A DNA stretch of 48,579 nt, taken from an uncultured Clostridia bacterium (lineage in GTDB: Bacteria; Bacillota; Dehalobacteriia; UBA4068). The stretch lies in the NCBI GenBank assembly GCA_944393575.1, contig CALYAP010000024.1, positions 1-48,579 on the forward strand, written 5' to 3'. Shown here one piece after another: positions 22,155 to 31,086 of this stretch. The notes beneath the pieces are model-generated. The model was not told where the DNA came from. It worked only from the letters and a program-made list of their open reading frames with translations, and ran no database searches. How positions within the stretch are numbered: position 1 is the stretch's first letter; every line of letters begins with the position of its first letter. The translations under genes were made by a program, and so were the position numbers.

Positions 22155-24062
22155 TTAGTCCTTCACCTTATCGGCAATTTCCTGTTTAAGACGAGGAATG
22201 AGATCATCGATATTCATTGCACCCAAATCTCCCTCGCCACGTTTACGCACGGCCACAGTAGCTGATTCCATCTCCTTATCACCGATGACCAGCATATAAG
22301 GGATCTTCTCAGTCTGAGCAGCGCGGATCTTATAGCCGATCTTCTCATTACGGTCGTCAACCTCTACCCGGATGCCGGCATCGCTGAGTTTGGCAGCGAT
22401 TTCCTTAGCATAATCGAGCTGACGATCAGTGATCGTGAGGATTTTAGCCTGAACAGGAGCAAGCCATAGCGGGAAAGCTCCGGCAAAATGCTCGATCAGG
22501 ATACCAATGAAACGCTCGATGCTGCCAAACAGCACACGATGAATCATGACCGGGCGGTGCGGCTGATTATCTGGGCCGATATAATTCAGATCGAACTTCT
22601 CCGGCATCTGGAAATCCAGCTGAATGGTACCGCATTGCCAGGTACGGCCCAGGCTATCTTCCAGGTGGAAGTCTAGCTTAGGACCATAGAAAGCACCATC
22701 GCCTTCATTGATGACATAGTCCATGCCCATCTCATCCATAGCATCAGCCAGCGCTTTTTCTGCGATATCCCAAACTTCCGGATCGCCCATTGAATCTTCG
22801 GGACGGGTAGATAGCTCCACATGATACGGGAACCCGAAAAGACTATAAAAACTGTCGATCATTTTAGCCACGCCGATGATCTCATCTTTGATCTGGTCTG
22901 GAGTCATGAAAATATGTGCATCGTCCTGGGTAAAGCAGCGTACCCGCATCAAACCATGCAATACGCCGGAAAGTTCATGACGGTGAACGATGCCCAGTTC
23001 GCCTAAGCGTAAAGGCAGCTCCTTATAACTATGGGGCTTTGATTTATAAACCAACACGCCTCCTGGACAGTTCATCGGTTTAATGGCATAGTCCTCATCA
23101 TCTATTTTGGTGAAATACATATTGTTCTTATAATGATCCCAGTGGCCGGAGCGTTCCCACAGCGCCCGGTTAAGGATAATCGGGGTACGGATCTCCTGAT
23201 AACCATGTTTAGCATGCTCTTCACGCCAGAATTTCTCCAACTCATTACGCAGAACCATTCCTTTGGGCAAGAAGAAGGGGAAGCCAGGCCCCTCTTCCAT
23301 CAGCATGAACAGCTCCAATTCCTGTCCCAGCTTGCGGTGGTCGCGGCGTTTAGCTTCCTCCAAACGGAAAAGATAGGCATCGAGCGCCTCACGATTCGGA
23401 TAAGAGGTAGCGTAGATGCGCTGCAGCATCTTATTATTGCTATCGCCATGCCAATAGGCTCCGGCAACACTCATCAGCTTGATGGCTTTGACCATGCCTG
23501 TGCTAGGCAAATGCGGGCCCGCGCATAGATCGGTAAAATCTCCCTGCTTATAGAGCGAGATCACGGCGTCCTCGGGCAAGCGTTCGATCAGGTCGACTTT
23601 ATAAATTTCATCTTTGCCTCCAAAATAGGCCAGAGCTTCTTCTCTGCTGACTTCACTACGCTCAAATTTATAATTGGCCTTGACAATCTTTTTCATCTCT
23701 TTTTCGATTGCCGCCATATCTTCATCAGTAAAAACGTGCTCGCTATCAACATCATAATAAAAGCCGTCTTTGATAGCCGGGCCAATACCGAATTTGGTAT
23801 CAGGGAAAAGATGCTGGATCGCCTGGGCCATGATATGGGCGCTGCTATGCCAGAAAGCATGGGAGCCATCAGGGTCATCAAAAGTGAGAAATTCCAATTT
23901 ATCGCCATCCTGCGGCTGATAGAACATTTCTTTGGCTACACCATTCACCTTGACCATACAAAAAGTTTTGGCAGCATCTTTATCCACTTCTTTAGCTATC
24001 GCTATGGCTGGTAGACCATCCTCAAATGATTTAATACCATAATTAACAATATCCAGATTCAT
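22155..24062 (-). CDS. thrS: threonyl-tRNA synthetase
   Basis: A 635-aa class II synthetase that charges tRNA-Thr. Residues 1-62 are the TGS domain, about 65-220 the editing domain with HSSAHIMAQA and CAGPHLP, about 240-530 the catalytic core (motif 2 VHRHELSGVLHGLMRVRCFTQ region, zinc ligands MNCPGG and MIHR), and about 535-635 the anticodon-binding domain. All editing and zinc residues are present. GGAGG stands seven bases before the ATG. A T-box leader precedes it. Its end is followed by a strong terminator, so it is monocistronic. Confidence 0.97.
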   Translation of the reverse strand: MNLDIVNYGIKSFEDGLPAIAIAKEVDKDAAKTFCMVKVNGVAKEMFYQPQDGDKLEFLTFDDPDGSHAFWHSSAHIMAQAIQHLFPDTKFGIGPAIKDGFYYDVDSEHVFTDEDMAAIEKEMKKIVKANYKFERSEVSREEALAYFGGKDEIYKVDLIERLPEDAVISLYKQGDFTDLCAGPHLPSTGMVKAIKLMSVAGAYWHGDSNNKMLQRIYATSYPNREALDAYLFRLEEAKRRDHRKLGQELELFMLMEEGPGFPFFLPKGMVLRNELEKFWREEHAKHGYQEIRTPIILNRALWERSGHWDHYKNNMYFTKIDDEDYAIKPMNCPGGVLVYKSKPHSYKELPLRLGELGIVHRHELSGVLHGLMRVRCFTQDDAHIFMTPDQIKDEIIGVAKMIDSFYSLFGFPYHVELSTRPEDSMGDPEVWDIAEKALADAMDEMGMDYVINEGDGAFYGPKLDFHLEDSLGRTWQCGTIQLDFQMPEKFDLNYIGPDNQPHRPVMIHRVLFGSIERFIGILIEHFAGAFPLWLAPVQAKILTITDRQLDYAKEIAAKLSDAGIRVEVDDRNEKIGYKIRAAQTEKIPYMLVIGDKEMESATVAVRKRGEGDLGAMNIDDLIPRLKQEIADKVKD

Positions 24063-24099
24063 AAATAAGCCTCCTAAATTATAATTATCACTGAATACG

Positions 24100-24357
24100 C
24101 ATCACAGAGAAACAAAAAAGCTTCATCCCAACGGGATGAAGCTTAGCTCCATGGTTCCACCCGAATTATATCATCAATAAGTGCGGTGATGATATCACTC
24201 TTTGCTTTAACGCAGCATCACGGCAGAGGTTCGCCTCCACACTCACCGGTGGTAAACTATCGTCCGTATCCACTGCGTTTTCAGCTAAGCGCAGCTCTCT
24301 GTAGGACCTAAAGACCATAGCTCATGTCCGGATCAACGTTTTGCATTTTTTAATTGT
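24100..24357 (-). promoter_or_regulatory. T-box riboswitch leader of thrS
   Basis: A leader of about 250 bases holds the T-box sequence GGGTGGAACCATGG (24149-24162, minus strand), which pairs with an uncharged tRNA acceptor end, and a terminator directly after it. The 5' part contains GAGAGCTGCG (stem I) and a TTTACCACCGG segment near 24246-24256 where ACC, a Thr codon, could be the specifier. Uncharged tRNA-Thr would stabilise the antiterminator and turn thrS on. Confidence 0.9.
24114..24144 (-). terminator. T-box terminator hairpin of thrS
   Basis: AAGCTTCATCCC (24118-24129) and GGGATGAAGCTT (24133-24144) form a 12-bp perfect stem with a 3-base loop, followed on the minus strand by TTTTTT. 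Confidence 0.92.
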
Positions 24358-24363
24358 GAATTG

Positions 24364-24392
24364 ATAATATCATCAGCTGCAAAGATTGTCAA
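24364..24392 (-). promoter_or_regulatory. promoter of the thrS T-box leader
   Basis: On the minus strand TTGACA (24387-24392), a 17-bp spacer and TATTAT (24364-24369). Transcription starts near 24357. Confidence 0.85.
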
Positions 24393-24394
24393 GA

Positions 24395-24472
24395 GCCAAT
24401 AGATCAGTCATTATTGCCAACATTGGCCAACCAGATTTGGCATTGGCAAAATGATTCAGAAATGCCAAATCT
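24395..24472. repeat. cluster of TTGGC/GCCAA half-sites with a 12-bp inverted repeat
   Basis: Six or more TTGGC or GCCAA elements occur in under 80 bases, and AGATTTGGCATT (24433-24444) is the exact complement of AATGCCAAATCT (24461-24472). It lies between the rnc stop and the thrS promoter. No T run follows on either side, so it is not a clear terminator. Confidence 0.6.
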
Positions 24473-24501
24473 ATCAAAGAAGAATACTCGTTATTGCAGA
24501 A

Positions 24502-25251
24502 CTAGACAATATCCTTGATCCATTTTTCCTTATCTTTAAGAGCTGCCCCGGCAGCAGCAACCTCGCTCTCTTTCTTGCTGCCTCCTTCTCCTTTGCCCAA
24601 CAACAGCTTACCGCAATAGACTCCGGACTCAAAATGCGGCTGATGATCCGGTCCGCTATGCGATAAAACTTTATAGACGACCCCATGCGGAGTTTTGGAC
24701 TGAACCAATTCCTGCAAAAGGCTTTTCTTATCTTCATACTCCTCTGGAGAAAGCTTGTCCATTTGCTCTCCCAGCAGTTCTAAAAGCAACTGTCTGGTCT
24801 GCTGATAGCCCTGGGTAAGAAAAACCGCACCGATCACTGCTTCAAAGGCATCAGCCTGCACTGAAGGACGATAGCGGTCGCCGCCAGACTCAGCACCGCG
24901 CCCCATCCGCAAACGCTTTTCCAGACCCAGTTGCTTAGCTACTGCCGATAGGGATGCTTCACAAACTAAATAAGCGCGCATCTTAGAAAGCTCCCCTTCC
25001 CGAGCTTCTGGATAGCGGTGGTAGAGCTCTTCGCCAACAATCAGATCCAGGACAGCATCCCCCAAGAACTCCAACCGCTGATTATCATCATCACCGGTTT
25101 TGCTGCCATGGCGGCTGCCTTCAAAATAGGTAGAATGAGTCAAAGCCAAGCGAAGAACAGCAATAGTATCTTCTGTAAAGCCTAGCTTTTTACCTAGCTC
25201 ACGCAATGCTTGAGGATCTTCTTCCTGTTTGCGCTGATATTTACCGTTCAT
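24502..25251 (-). CDS. rnc: ribonuclease III
   Basis: A 249-aa double-strand-specific RNase that matures rRNA and mRNA. The nuclease domain (about 15-165) has the signature NQRLEFLGDAVLD and the second acidic site ADAFEAVIGAVFL; the C-terminal about 70 residues are the double-stranded RNA-binding domain (KSLLQELVQSKTP, KKESEVAAAGAALKD). The start at 25251 overlaps the acpP stop by 11 bases with GGAG in acpP, so the two are coupled. Order plsX-acpP-rnc matches Bacillota, but fabD, fabG and fabF are absent between them. Confidence 0.96.
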   Translation of the reverse strand: MNGKYQRKQEEDPQALRELGKKLGFTEDTIAVLRLALTHSTYFEGSRHGSKTGDDDNQRLEFLGDAVLDLIVGEELYHRYPEAREGELSKMRAYLVCEASLSAVAKQLGLEKRLRMGRGAESGGDRYRPSVQADAFEAVIGAVFLTQGYQQTRQLLLELLGEQMDKLSPEEYEDKKSLLQELVQSKTPHGVVYKVLSHSGPDHQPHFESGVYCGKLLLGKGEGGSKKESEVAAAGAALKDKEKWIKDIV

Positions 25252-25480
25252 CCCTGATCGTCTCCAATATATAATCACACATTTCGCCCATAGTCTCCAT
25301 CTTTTTCAGCTGGGCATCATCAAGAGAAATATCAAACTCTTCCTCAATAGTTACCAATAACTCCATCAATTCCAATGAATCTATAGCTAAAGAATCGATG
25401 CTGACATCACGATCGATACTATTTTCATCTAATTTAAGTTGCTCCATTAAAATCTCTTTTATTCTTTCTTCCTCAGACAT
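25241..25480 (-). CDS. acpP: acyl carrier protein
   Basis: A 79-aa acidic helical carrier of fatty-acid synthesis. The 4'-phosphopantetheine attachment site is Ser35 in IDSLELMELL. A second DSL triplet at 29-31 is not in the right structural position. AAGGATG upstream is an adequate ribosome site. It lies between plsX and rnc on one strand. Confidence 0.95.
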   Translation of the reverse strand: MSEEERIKEILMEQLKLDENSIDRDVSIDSLAIDSLELMELLVTIEEEFDISLDDAQLKKMETMGEMCDYILETIRDER

Positions 25481-25594
25481 AATTCCACATCCTTTTGCTT
25501 GATAGGCGAAGCAAAATAGCGAAACAGCTAAGCCTTCGCGTCAAAATGATAAAAAATGATTATATCAGTTAATATGCTCTAAATATGGTTATGG

Positions 25595-26563
25595 TTACAG
25601 CGCTGTCGCCAACTTATTGACAAAATCATGCTCAAAACACTTTTTAGCCAACTGGCTGGCGCTGACAATGCCCTTCGCATCAGAATTACCATGACAGACA
25701 ATGCTAATGCCTTTGACCCCCAACAGGGGAGCGCCGCTATTATTATCCTGGGAGAAAGTCTTTTTCATCCGGGAAAGCCCATTTTTGACCAACATAGCCC
25801 CTAGTTTAGTTTTCAACGATGAGGTCAATTCCTTTTTGAGCATGCCCATCAGAACCAAAATCGCACCTTCCATGCTCTTGATGGCGATATTGCCGCTCAT
25901 CCCATCACAGACCATAACATCATAGCCGCCTTTGAGAATATCTCGGCCTTCCTTATTGCCGATAAAATTCAATCCCGCCTCTTTCAGCAAAGCATGCGCC
26001 TCAATAGTTAATTTATTGCCCTTATGTTCCTCTGTACCGTTGCTTAGCAGCGCTACCCGTGGATTGGGCAGATCAAGCAACTGCTCCGCATAAACAGCGC
26101 CCATTTTGGCGAAAGAAACCAGCATCTGCGCAGAACAATCAGCATTGGCCCCAGCATCGAGCAAAAGCTTGCCGCCTTCCTGAGTAGGCAACACAGTGGC
26201 AATAGCCGGTCGCTCACAGCCCTTCAAACGCGAGAGCAATAAAGTAGCCGCCGTCATTTGGGCGCCGGTACTGCCGGCAGAAATAATGGCATCTGCCTCT
26301 CCTTTTTTGACCAGATCAGTAGCGACCCAAATCGAGCTATCTTTTTTCTTCAGCAGGTTGCGCACATCCTCATCCATTGCCATTACTGAACCACATGACA
26401 CAAACCTGACATTTGCCGGTAAAGCAGACTCCTGGGCTACTGCTTCAGGCAAACCAACCATTATCAGCTCGTCCTGGGGAGAAGAGCCGGCCAGGGCTAA
26501 AACCCCCTCGATAATGGCGGCAGGAGCATTATCCCCGCCCATAATATCAAAAGCTATTCTCAT
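25595..26563 (-). CDS. plsX: phosphate acyltransferase PlsX
   Basis: A 322-aa peripheral enzyme that makes acyl-phosphate from acyl-ACP, the first step of phospholipid synthesis in Bacillota. It starts MRIAFDIMGGDNAPAAIIEG, the family N-terminus, and contains ISAGSTGAQM, LDAGANADC and VCDGMSGNIAIKSMEG. Length is normal. GGGAG precedes the ATG. A strong promoter upstream drives plsX, acpP and rnc. fapR, often next to plsX, is not present and no clear FapR operator was found. Confidence 0.96.
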   Translation of the reverse strand: MRIAFDIMGGDNAPAAIIEGVLALAGSSPQDELIMVGLPEAVAQESALPANVRFVSCGSVMAMDEDVRNLLKKKDSSIWVATDLVKKGEADAIISAGSTGAQMTAATLLLSRLKGCERPAIATVLPTQEGGKLLLDAGANADCSAQMLVSFAKMGAVYAEQLLDLPNPRVALLSNGTEEHKGNKLTIEAHALLKEAGLNFIGNKEGRDILKGGYDVMVCDGMSGNIAIKSMEGAILVLMGMLKKELTSSLKTKLGAMLVKNGLSRMKKTFSQDNNSGAPLLGVKGISIVCHGNSDAKGIVSASQLAKKCFEHDFVNKLATAL

Positions 26564-26646
26564 AAATTTTCTCCCAACTAAATTGTTGTCCCAAAGAATT
26601 ATATTAGCTATTTTTCCTGGTGAGAAGCTATTATATAAGACAATTA

Positions 26647-26675
26647 ATTATACCCTGCTTTTAGTAAATCGTCAA
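26647..26675 (-). promoter_or_regulatory. promoter of plsX-acpP-rnc
   Basis: On the minus strand TTGACG (26670-26675), a 17-bp spacer and TATAAT (26647-26652), about 85 bases before plsX. Confidence 0.75.
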
Positions 26676-26737
26676 TTGATATAACACACTTCGACAGAAA
26701 GCTTAACCTTTTCTTAGTCTTTTATTGCTAATAAAGC

Positions 26738-26779
26738 AAAACACCTCCTAATCCCTGTAGAAAGGGTAAGAGGTGTTTT
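26738..26779 (-). terminator. terminator after rpmF
   Basis: AAAACACCTC (26738-26747) pairs with GAGGTGTTTT (26770-26779), with an inner CCCT/AGGG pairing. The minus strand continues TTTGCTTTATT. It separates rpmF from the plsX unit. Confidence 0.75.
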
Positions 26780-26811
26780 ATTTAGCCAATAAATTATTGT
26801 TTATTAAGGAC

Positions 26812-27003
26812 TTATTCAGCCTTTTCTTTTTCTACTACTACAGGCACGCCCTTATAGTAGCCGCATTCCGGGCACACATGATGCGGAAGCTTGATTGCAT
26901 GGCACTGCGGGCATTCGCTCATTGCCGGACCAGCAAGCGTATATCTGGCTGCTCTGTTCATCCTTCTATTAGCCTTAGAGGTTTTCCCCTTTGGTACGCC
27001 CAT
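26812..27003 (-). CDS. rpmF: 50S ribosomal protein L32, zinc type
   Basis: A 63-aa ribosomal protein starting MGVPKGKTSKANRRMNRA. Two CxxC knuckles (CPQC and CPEC) show it is the zinc-binding form. The C-terminal tail VVVEKEKAE is slightly longer than usual. AAAGGAG precedes it. It follows yceD at 17 bases, the usual order in bacteria. Confidence 0.97.
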   Translation of the reverse strand: MGVPKGKTSKANRRMNRAARYTLAGPAMSECPQCHAIKLPHHVCPECGYYKGVPVVVEKEKAE

Positions 27004-27020
27004 TTTTTAGCACTCCTTTC

Positions 27021-27545
27021 TTACTCGTCACCATTAAACTTAAAATATGCGAGCTTTTCCCAACGCGGGTCTATCTGCTCTTTAGCGCAGGAACAAGCGT
27101 CATGATTTAGATCTGTGCCGCATTCCGGGCATAAACCGCGACAATCCTCTTTGCAAAGCGGCTGCATCGGCAGCGCAAAACTGATTTCGCTGAGCAAAAG
27201 TTCATCCAGTTCAATATTATCGCCACTAAAAGAATGGACAGCCAGTTCTCCATCTGCATCCTCATGTGGAGAGGAGCCATAGAGAGCAGTAATTTCACCG
27301 GCAACCGGCAATTCAAAAGGACTGAGACAACGGCTGCAAATCAATTGAAGCTTAGTCTGATAGCTGCCACAGACCTCGAACAAACCATCACCATTATTGA
27401 TGACTCTACCAGTAAATGATACCGGTTCGGATAAACGAAAATCAGTATATCCGTAAGCAGTAGGGTCTAATTGGTCATCAACCAACTGATACTGCTGTAC
27501 AGCAGAGGGCTGTTGTTTGATTTTAGTAATGCTAAGTCGCATTGT
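27021..27545 (-). CDS. YceD/DUF177 family protein
   Basis: A 174-aa protein of the DUF177 family that nearly always precedes rpmF and has been linked to 23S rRNA accumulation. It contains CSRCLSPFELPV and CKEDCRGLCPECGTDLN, a Cys cluster that probably binds zinc. The start at 27545 has GGAG before it; the longer frame to 27593 starts in sequence lacking a ribosome site. It is co-transcribed with rpmF. Confidence 0.9.
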   Translation of the reverse strand, partial: TMRLSITKIKQQPSAVQQYQLVDDQLDPTAYGYTDFRLSEPVSFTGRVINNGDGLFEVCGSYQTKLQLICSRCLSPFELPVAGEITALYGSSPHEDADGELAVHSFSGDNIELDELLLSEISFALPMQPLCKEDCRGLCPECGTDLNHDACSCAKEQIDPRWEKLAYFKFNGDE

Positions 27546-27612
27546 CCCAACTCCATACCGAAATATTATACAGATTAACAACTCGGTTGTCAACAGCCAA
27601 AGTGAGGATAAC

Positions 27613-28809
27613 TTATTTTACGCTTTCAGCCAAAGCTTTGGTATCACGGGCAATCATCAATTCTTCATTAGTTGGAATGACGAAAACACGTACTTTAGAA
27701 CCGGCCTTGCTGATCTCGACCTCTTTACCACGGCAATCATTAGCCTCGGCATCGAAATCAACACCCAAATAGGTCAGGTTAGCACAGATAGCGGCACGCT
27801 CCAAAGCAGAATTCTCACCGATACCTGCGGTAAAGACGATAGCATCAACACCGTTCATCTCAGCGGCATAGGCGCCGATGTAACTGACAACTGTTTTTCT
27901 AAAAACGTCCAATGCTATCTTAGCACGTTCATTGCCCTGATCAGCAGCTTCCTCAACATAGCGCATATCGGAGCTAACGCCGGAAATACCTAGCAAGCCG
28001 GATTTCTTATTCAAAACAGCATTCATGCCGGCAGTATCCAGACCTTCTTTATCCATGATATAGGTTACGATAGCCGGATCGATATCGCCAGAACGGGTGC
28101 CCATCAAGACACCGGCCAGAGGGGTAAAGCCCATTGAAGTATCGACAACCTTGCCATGATCCACGGCAGAAAGGGATGAACCGTTGCCCAAGTGGCAGGT
28201 AATGATTTTTGCGTCATCGCGGCCTAAAAGTTCAGCACAACGGGAGGAAACGAAACGGTGCGAAGTGCCATGGAAGCCATAACGGCGGATTTTATATTTT
28301 GCATAATATTCATAAGGAAGACCATATAAATAATTAGCGGCTGGCATCGTCTGATGGAAAGCAGTATCAAAAACACCAACCATCGGCACGCCAGGGATCT
28401 TCTCACAGCAAGCACGGATACCAAGAATGCTGGGCGGATTATGCAGCGGAGCCAGCTCGGACAAAGTTTCCAGATCAGCCAGTGCCTTTTCATCGATAAT
28501 GCAGGAAGCGGAAAACATCTGCGCACCATGAACGATACGGTGGCCAACAGCGTCGATCTCACGCATATCAGAAATCACACCATGCTCTTTATCCAACAAA
28601 GCGGCAGTTACCATCTCGATAGCTACACCATGGTTGGGGATATCAGCCTCAATTTTGACCTTATCTTTACCTTGGGGCTGATGAGTCAGCTCAGAATTGC
28701 CCAAACCGATTTTCTCTACCAAGCCCTTAGCCATAACGGACTCATCGTCCATATTGAAGAGCTGGTATTTCAAAGAAGAAGAACCGCAGTTTAAAACCAA
28801 GATTTTCAT
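27613..28809 (-). CDS. ackA: acetate kinase
   Basis: A 398-aa cytoplasmic kinase that makes ATP and acetate from acetyl phosphate, the last step of acetate fermentation. It starts MKILVLNCGSSSLKYQLFN and shows the ASKHA motifs VGHRIVHG, FDTAFHQTMP, CHLGNGSSLSAV and FTAGIGENS. Length is normal. GGAGG stands eight bases before the ATG. pta is not adjacent. A fermentative lifestyle is implied. Confidence 0.97.
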   Translation of the reverse strand: MKILVLNCGSSSLKYQLFNMDDESVMAKGLVEKIGLGNSELTHQPQGKDKVKIEADIPNHGVAIEMVTAALLDKEHGVISDMREIDAVGHRIVHGAQMFSASCIIDEKALADLETLSELAPLHNPPSILGIRACCEKIPGVPMVGVFDTAFHQTMPAANYLYGLPYEYYAKYKIRRYGFHGTSHRFVSSRCAELLGRDDAKIITCHLGNGSSLSAVDHGKVVDTSMGFTPLAGVLMGTRSGDIDPAIVTYIMDKEGLDTAGMNAVLNKKSGLLGISGVSSDMRYVEEAADQGNERAKIALDVFRKTVVSYIGAYAAEMNGVDAIVFTAGIGENSALERAAICANLTYLGVDFDAEANDCRGKEVEISKAGSKVRVFVIPTNEELMIARDTKALAESVK

Positions 28810-28867
28810 AAAACTAACCTCCGCCGTAATAATAATATTTATTTATAAATAACATAGGCTAAATTAT

Positions 28868-28895
28868 ATTATATCACATTTTTAATAAGGGGCAA
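28868..28895 (-). promoter_or_regulatory. promoter of ackA
   Basis: On the minus strand TTGCCC (28890-28895), a 16-bp spacer and TATAAT (28868-28873). The -35 overlaps the ribosome site of the divergent ylbJ-like gene. Confidence 0.6.
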
Positions 28896-28903
28896 AGAGA
28901 ATT

Positions 28904-30031
28904 TTGACTAAACATGGCAATAAAACTAATAAAATCCTACTTATCCTGCTTATCGGACTAACCATCTCGATGGTGGCTCAGCCTAGCCTGGCTTATCAAT
29001 CAGCTACCAGAGGGCTTGAGCTATGGTGGACTGTCGTCACCCCTGCGCTGTTGCCTTTCTTCTTTATCAGTGAGCTTTTGATGGAAATGAACATTTCCCG
29101 CTATCTCTCATATGCCATGAGTCCTCTAATGCGTCCACTGTTCAACCTACCCGGATGCGCAGCTCTGGCAGTGGCCTTAGGCTTCTGCTCCGGGTTTCCC
29201 AGCGGAGCATCGATCACGGCTTCGCTGCGGCGAAAAAATGAGATCACCCGTGCTGAGGGAGAGCGAATGATCTGCTTTACTAATAATGCCGGTCCGCTAT
29301 ACATATCCGTAGCAGTAGCAGGAGGGTTGTTGCATTGTCCAAAGGCAGCTATTATTTTAGCAATCGTCCATTATGGAGGGAATCTGCTGATCGGAATCTT
29401 ATTAGGATTGGGCGCACGCAAACGCAAACGGAGCGAGAGGCAAAAAGAGATTGTCAGTGCTCCCGCGGCAGCCAGCGAGAGCATTGGCAACCATGATATT
29501 GGCCGCATCCTAAAAGCGGCAGTTTCCCGCGCTGCCGCTAATATCATCACTATAGGATGTCTAATGATCTTTTTCTCAGTGATCAGTGGCAATATTTCTG
29601 CCTTGAACCTACCAGGGACACCACAAATACAAGCCTTTTTCCAAGGATTTTGGGAGATGAGCTTAGGCATCAATGTCCTGGCAGACAGCTCACTCAGTCT
29701 CCAGCAAATCATTCCCGTCGCTGCAGCGATCCTTGGCTTTGGCGGCATATCAGTACAAATGCAGGTATTAGCCATGGTCGGTGATACGGATATCCGCATC
29801 TTCCCCTATCTAGCCTGCCGGATCGGGCATGCTGTTTTTTCCTACCTGGCTGCCACGTTGCTTTGCTCCTGGATATCTTTGCCAGTATCAGCTATCACTA
29901 TCACCACAGGAGAGATCAACTTTTTCCTCTCATCGCTACAACTCTGTTGTGGTGCTCTAGCTATATTAGCAGGAATTTCTCTAGTGCTAATCGCTATTCG
30001 GCCGCTTTATCTGTATCATCATAAAAGCTGA
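28904..30031 (+). CDS. ylbJ: sporulation integral membrane protein, YlbJ-like
   Basis: A 375-aa polytopic membrane protein with about eight helices of the nucleoside-recognition/Gate type. It carries WWTVVTPALLPFFFISELLM and GFCSGFPSGASI, typical of YlbJ, which is needed for spore cortex formation and dipicolinate transport in B. subtilis relatives. The start is a TTG at 28904 with only a weak AAGGGG upstream. Its 3' end overlaps the convergent coiled-coil gene by 38 bases. It supports a spore-forming host. Confidence 0.85.
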   Translation: MTKHGNKTNKILLILLIGLTISMVAQPSLAYQSATRGLELWWTVVTPALLPFFFISELLMEMNISRYLSYAMSPLMRPLFNLPGCAALAVALGFCSGFPSGASITASLRRKNEITRAEGERMICFTNNAGPLYISVAVAGGLLHCPKAAIILAIVHYGGNLLIGILLGLGARKRKRSERQKEIVSAPAAASESIGNHDIGRILKAAVSRAAANIITIGCLMIFFSVISGNISALNLPGTPQIQAFFQGFWEMSLGINVLADSSLSLQQIIPVAAAILGFGGISVQMQVLAMVGDTDIRIFPYLACRIGHAVFSYLAATLLCSWISLPVSAITITTGEINFFLSSLQLCCGALAILAGISLVLIAIRPLYLYHHKS

Positions 30032-30488
30032 ATTTTTGTAAATCTTCACGGTTGCGGCGAATATTGGACAACATCTTTTCTAAAGTAGCCTCTAACTGGC
30101 CAAGGACATCATCACAATAACGGATTGAATCGCGGCGCAGCTGTACAGAAGCCTCCTCTGCTTGAGCTACCAAGGCATCTGCCCGGGCCACAGCCTCCTG
30201 ATAGACTACAGATTCCTGTGTCATCATATCAGCCTGCTCTTTAGCCTCGGCAATGATCCGTTGACTTTGGCCTTCAACATTTTCCAATAATTTATCGCTT
30301 TGTTCCAGGACTCTCTGGGCATGCTTGATCTCATCAGGCAAAGCAGCATAAATGCGGTCTACACAGCCGATGATCGCATCTTCGTTCACCATCACCTTAT
30401 TGGTCAGCGGAACCCTGCTGCCATTGATAACAGCATCTTCTAATTCTTTAAGTATTGTGGCCAGGCCGAGATTTTCATTAGCGTCCAT
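29994..30488 (-). CDS. coiled-coil protein of unknown function next to rsmD
   Basis: A 164-aa soluble, acidic protein. After about 40 residues (LATILKELEDAVINGSRVPLT), residues 50-150 are continuous heptad coiled coil (AQRVLEQSDKLLENVEGQSQ, AEAKEQADMMTQESVVYQEA). Proteins like it, often labelled ATPase or V-type subunit E/H-like, sit beside rsmD and coaD in Clostridia. No nucleotide-binding motif is present, so the ATPase label is not justified. GGAGG precedes the start. It follows rsmD on the same strand at 34 bases. Confidence 0.75.
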   Translation of the reverse strand: MDANENLGLATILKELEDAVINGSRVPLTNKVMVNEDAIIGCVDRIYAALPDEIKHAQRVLEQSDKLLENVEGQSQRIIAEAKEQADMMTQESVVYQEAVARADALVAQAEEASVQLRRDSIRYCDDVLGQLEATLEKMLSNIRRNREDLQKFSFYDDTDKAAE

Positions 30489-30522
30489 TATTCATCCTCC
30501 TTGATTGCCTATTTGGTGCGCA

Positions 30523-31086
30523 TCATTCGCTATCATCAGTTAAATAATAAAACCGGATCATTGTATCGCCATATTTCTTTTCCTTTTGTAAACGACAGAA
30601 AGGCAAATCGAGTGGCGGCGTGCTCGCAGCTGTTTCAGCAATAATAATGCCGCTATCAGCCAATAAAGCATGATCTTTGATAATCTGTACTGTACGGATA
30701 AGCAAGTCTCCCCGATAAGGCGGGTCTAGAAAAATTAAGTCAAAGCAAAGCTCAGGCTTGTCCATGCGTAGACGGGGTAAAAGAGTTAGCACATCACCAA
30801 CCAACAGATGGGCCTTTTCAAAGGCACAATCAGCAATATTCCTAGCACAGACCTGTGCTGCCGCACGATTATGTTCACAAAACCATGCCGAATCCGCCCC
30901 GCGAGAGAGTGCTTCTAAGCCTAAAGCTCCGCTACCAGCAAAAGCATCTAGCACCTTGGCGCCAGCCAGATAAGGAGCCAGCACGCTAAATAAAGCCTCC
31001 TTGACCCGGTCCGCTGTCGGACGGGTATTATCCCCTTTTAATGTATGAAGCTTTCTGCCTTTGCAGCTACCAGCAATAATCCTCAT
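30523..31086 (-). CDS. rsmD: 16S rRNA (guanine(966)-N2)-methyltransferase
   Basis: A 187-aa Rossmann methyltransferase that modifies 16S rRNA during 30S assembly. It starts MRIIAGSCKGRKLHTLKGDN, with NTRPTADRVKEALFS, the SAM motif VLDAFAGSGALGLEALSRGA and the catalytic FLDPPY. All family motifs are present. The start overlaps the stop of the zinc-ribbon gene (TAATG). coaD, usually downstream, is missing here and replaced by the coiled-coil gene. Confidence 0.95.
   Translation of the reverse strand: MRIIAGSCKGRKLHTLKGDNTRPTADRVKEALFSVLAPYLAGAKVLDAFAGSGALGLEALSRGADSAWFCEHNRAAAQVCARNIADCAFEKAHLLVGDVLTLLPRLRMDKPELCFDLIFLDPPYRGDLLIRTVQIIKDHALLADSGIIIAETAASTPPLDLPFCRLQKEKKYGDTMIRFYYLTDDSE

Noticed and set aside
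22155-24062. Truncated thrS-like copy in the nucleoside kinase gene
   Set aside because: The kinase's N-terminal likeness to ThrRS is a known domain arrangement, not a recent duplication; no close sequence identity was seen.
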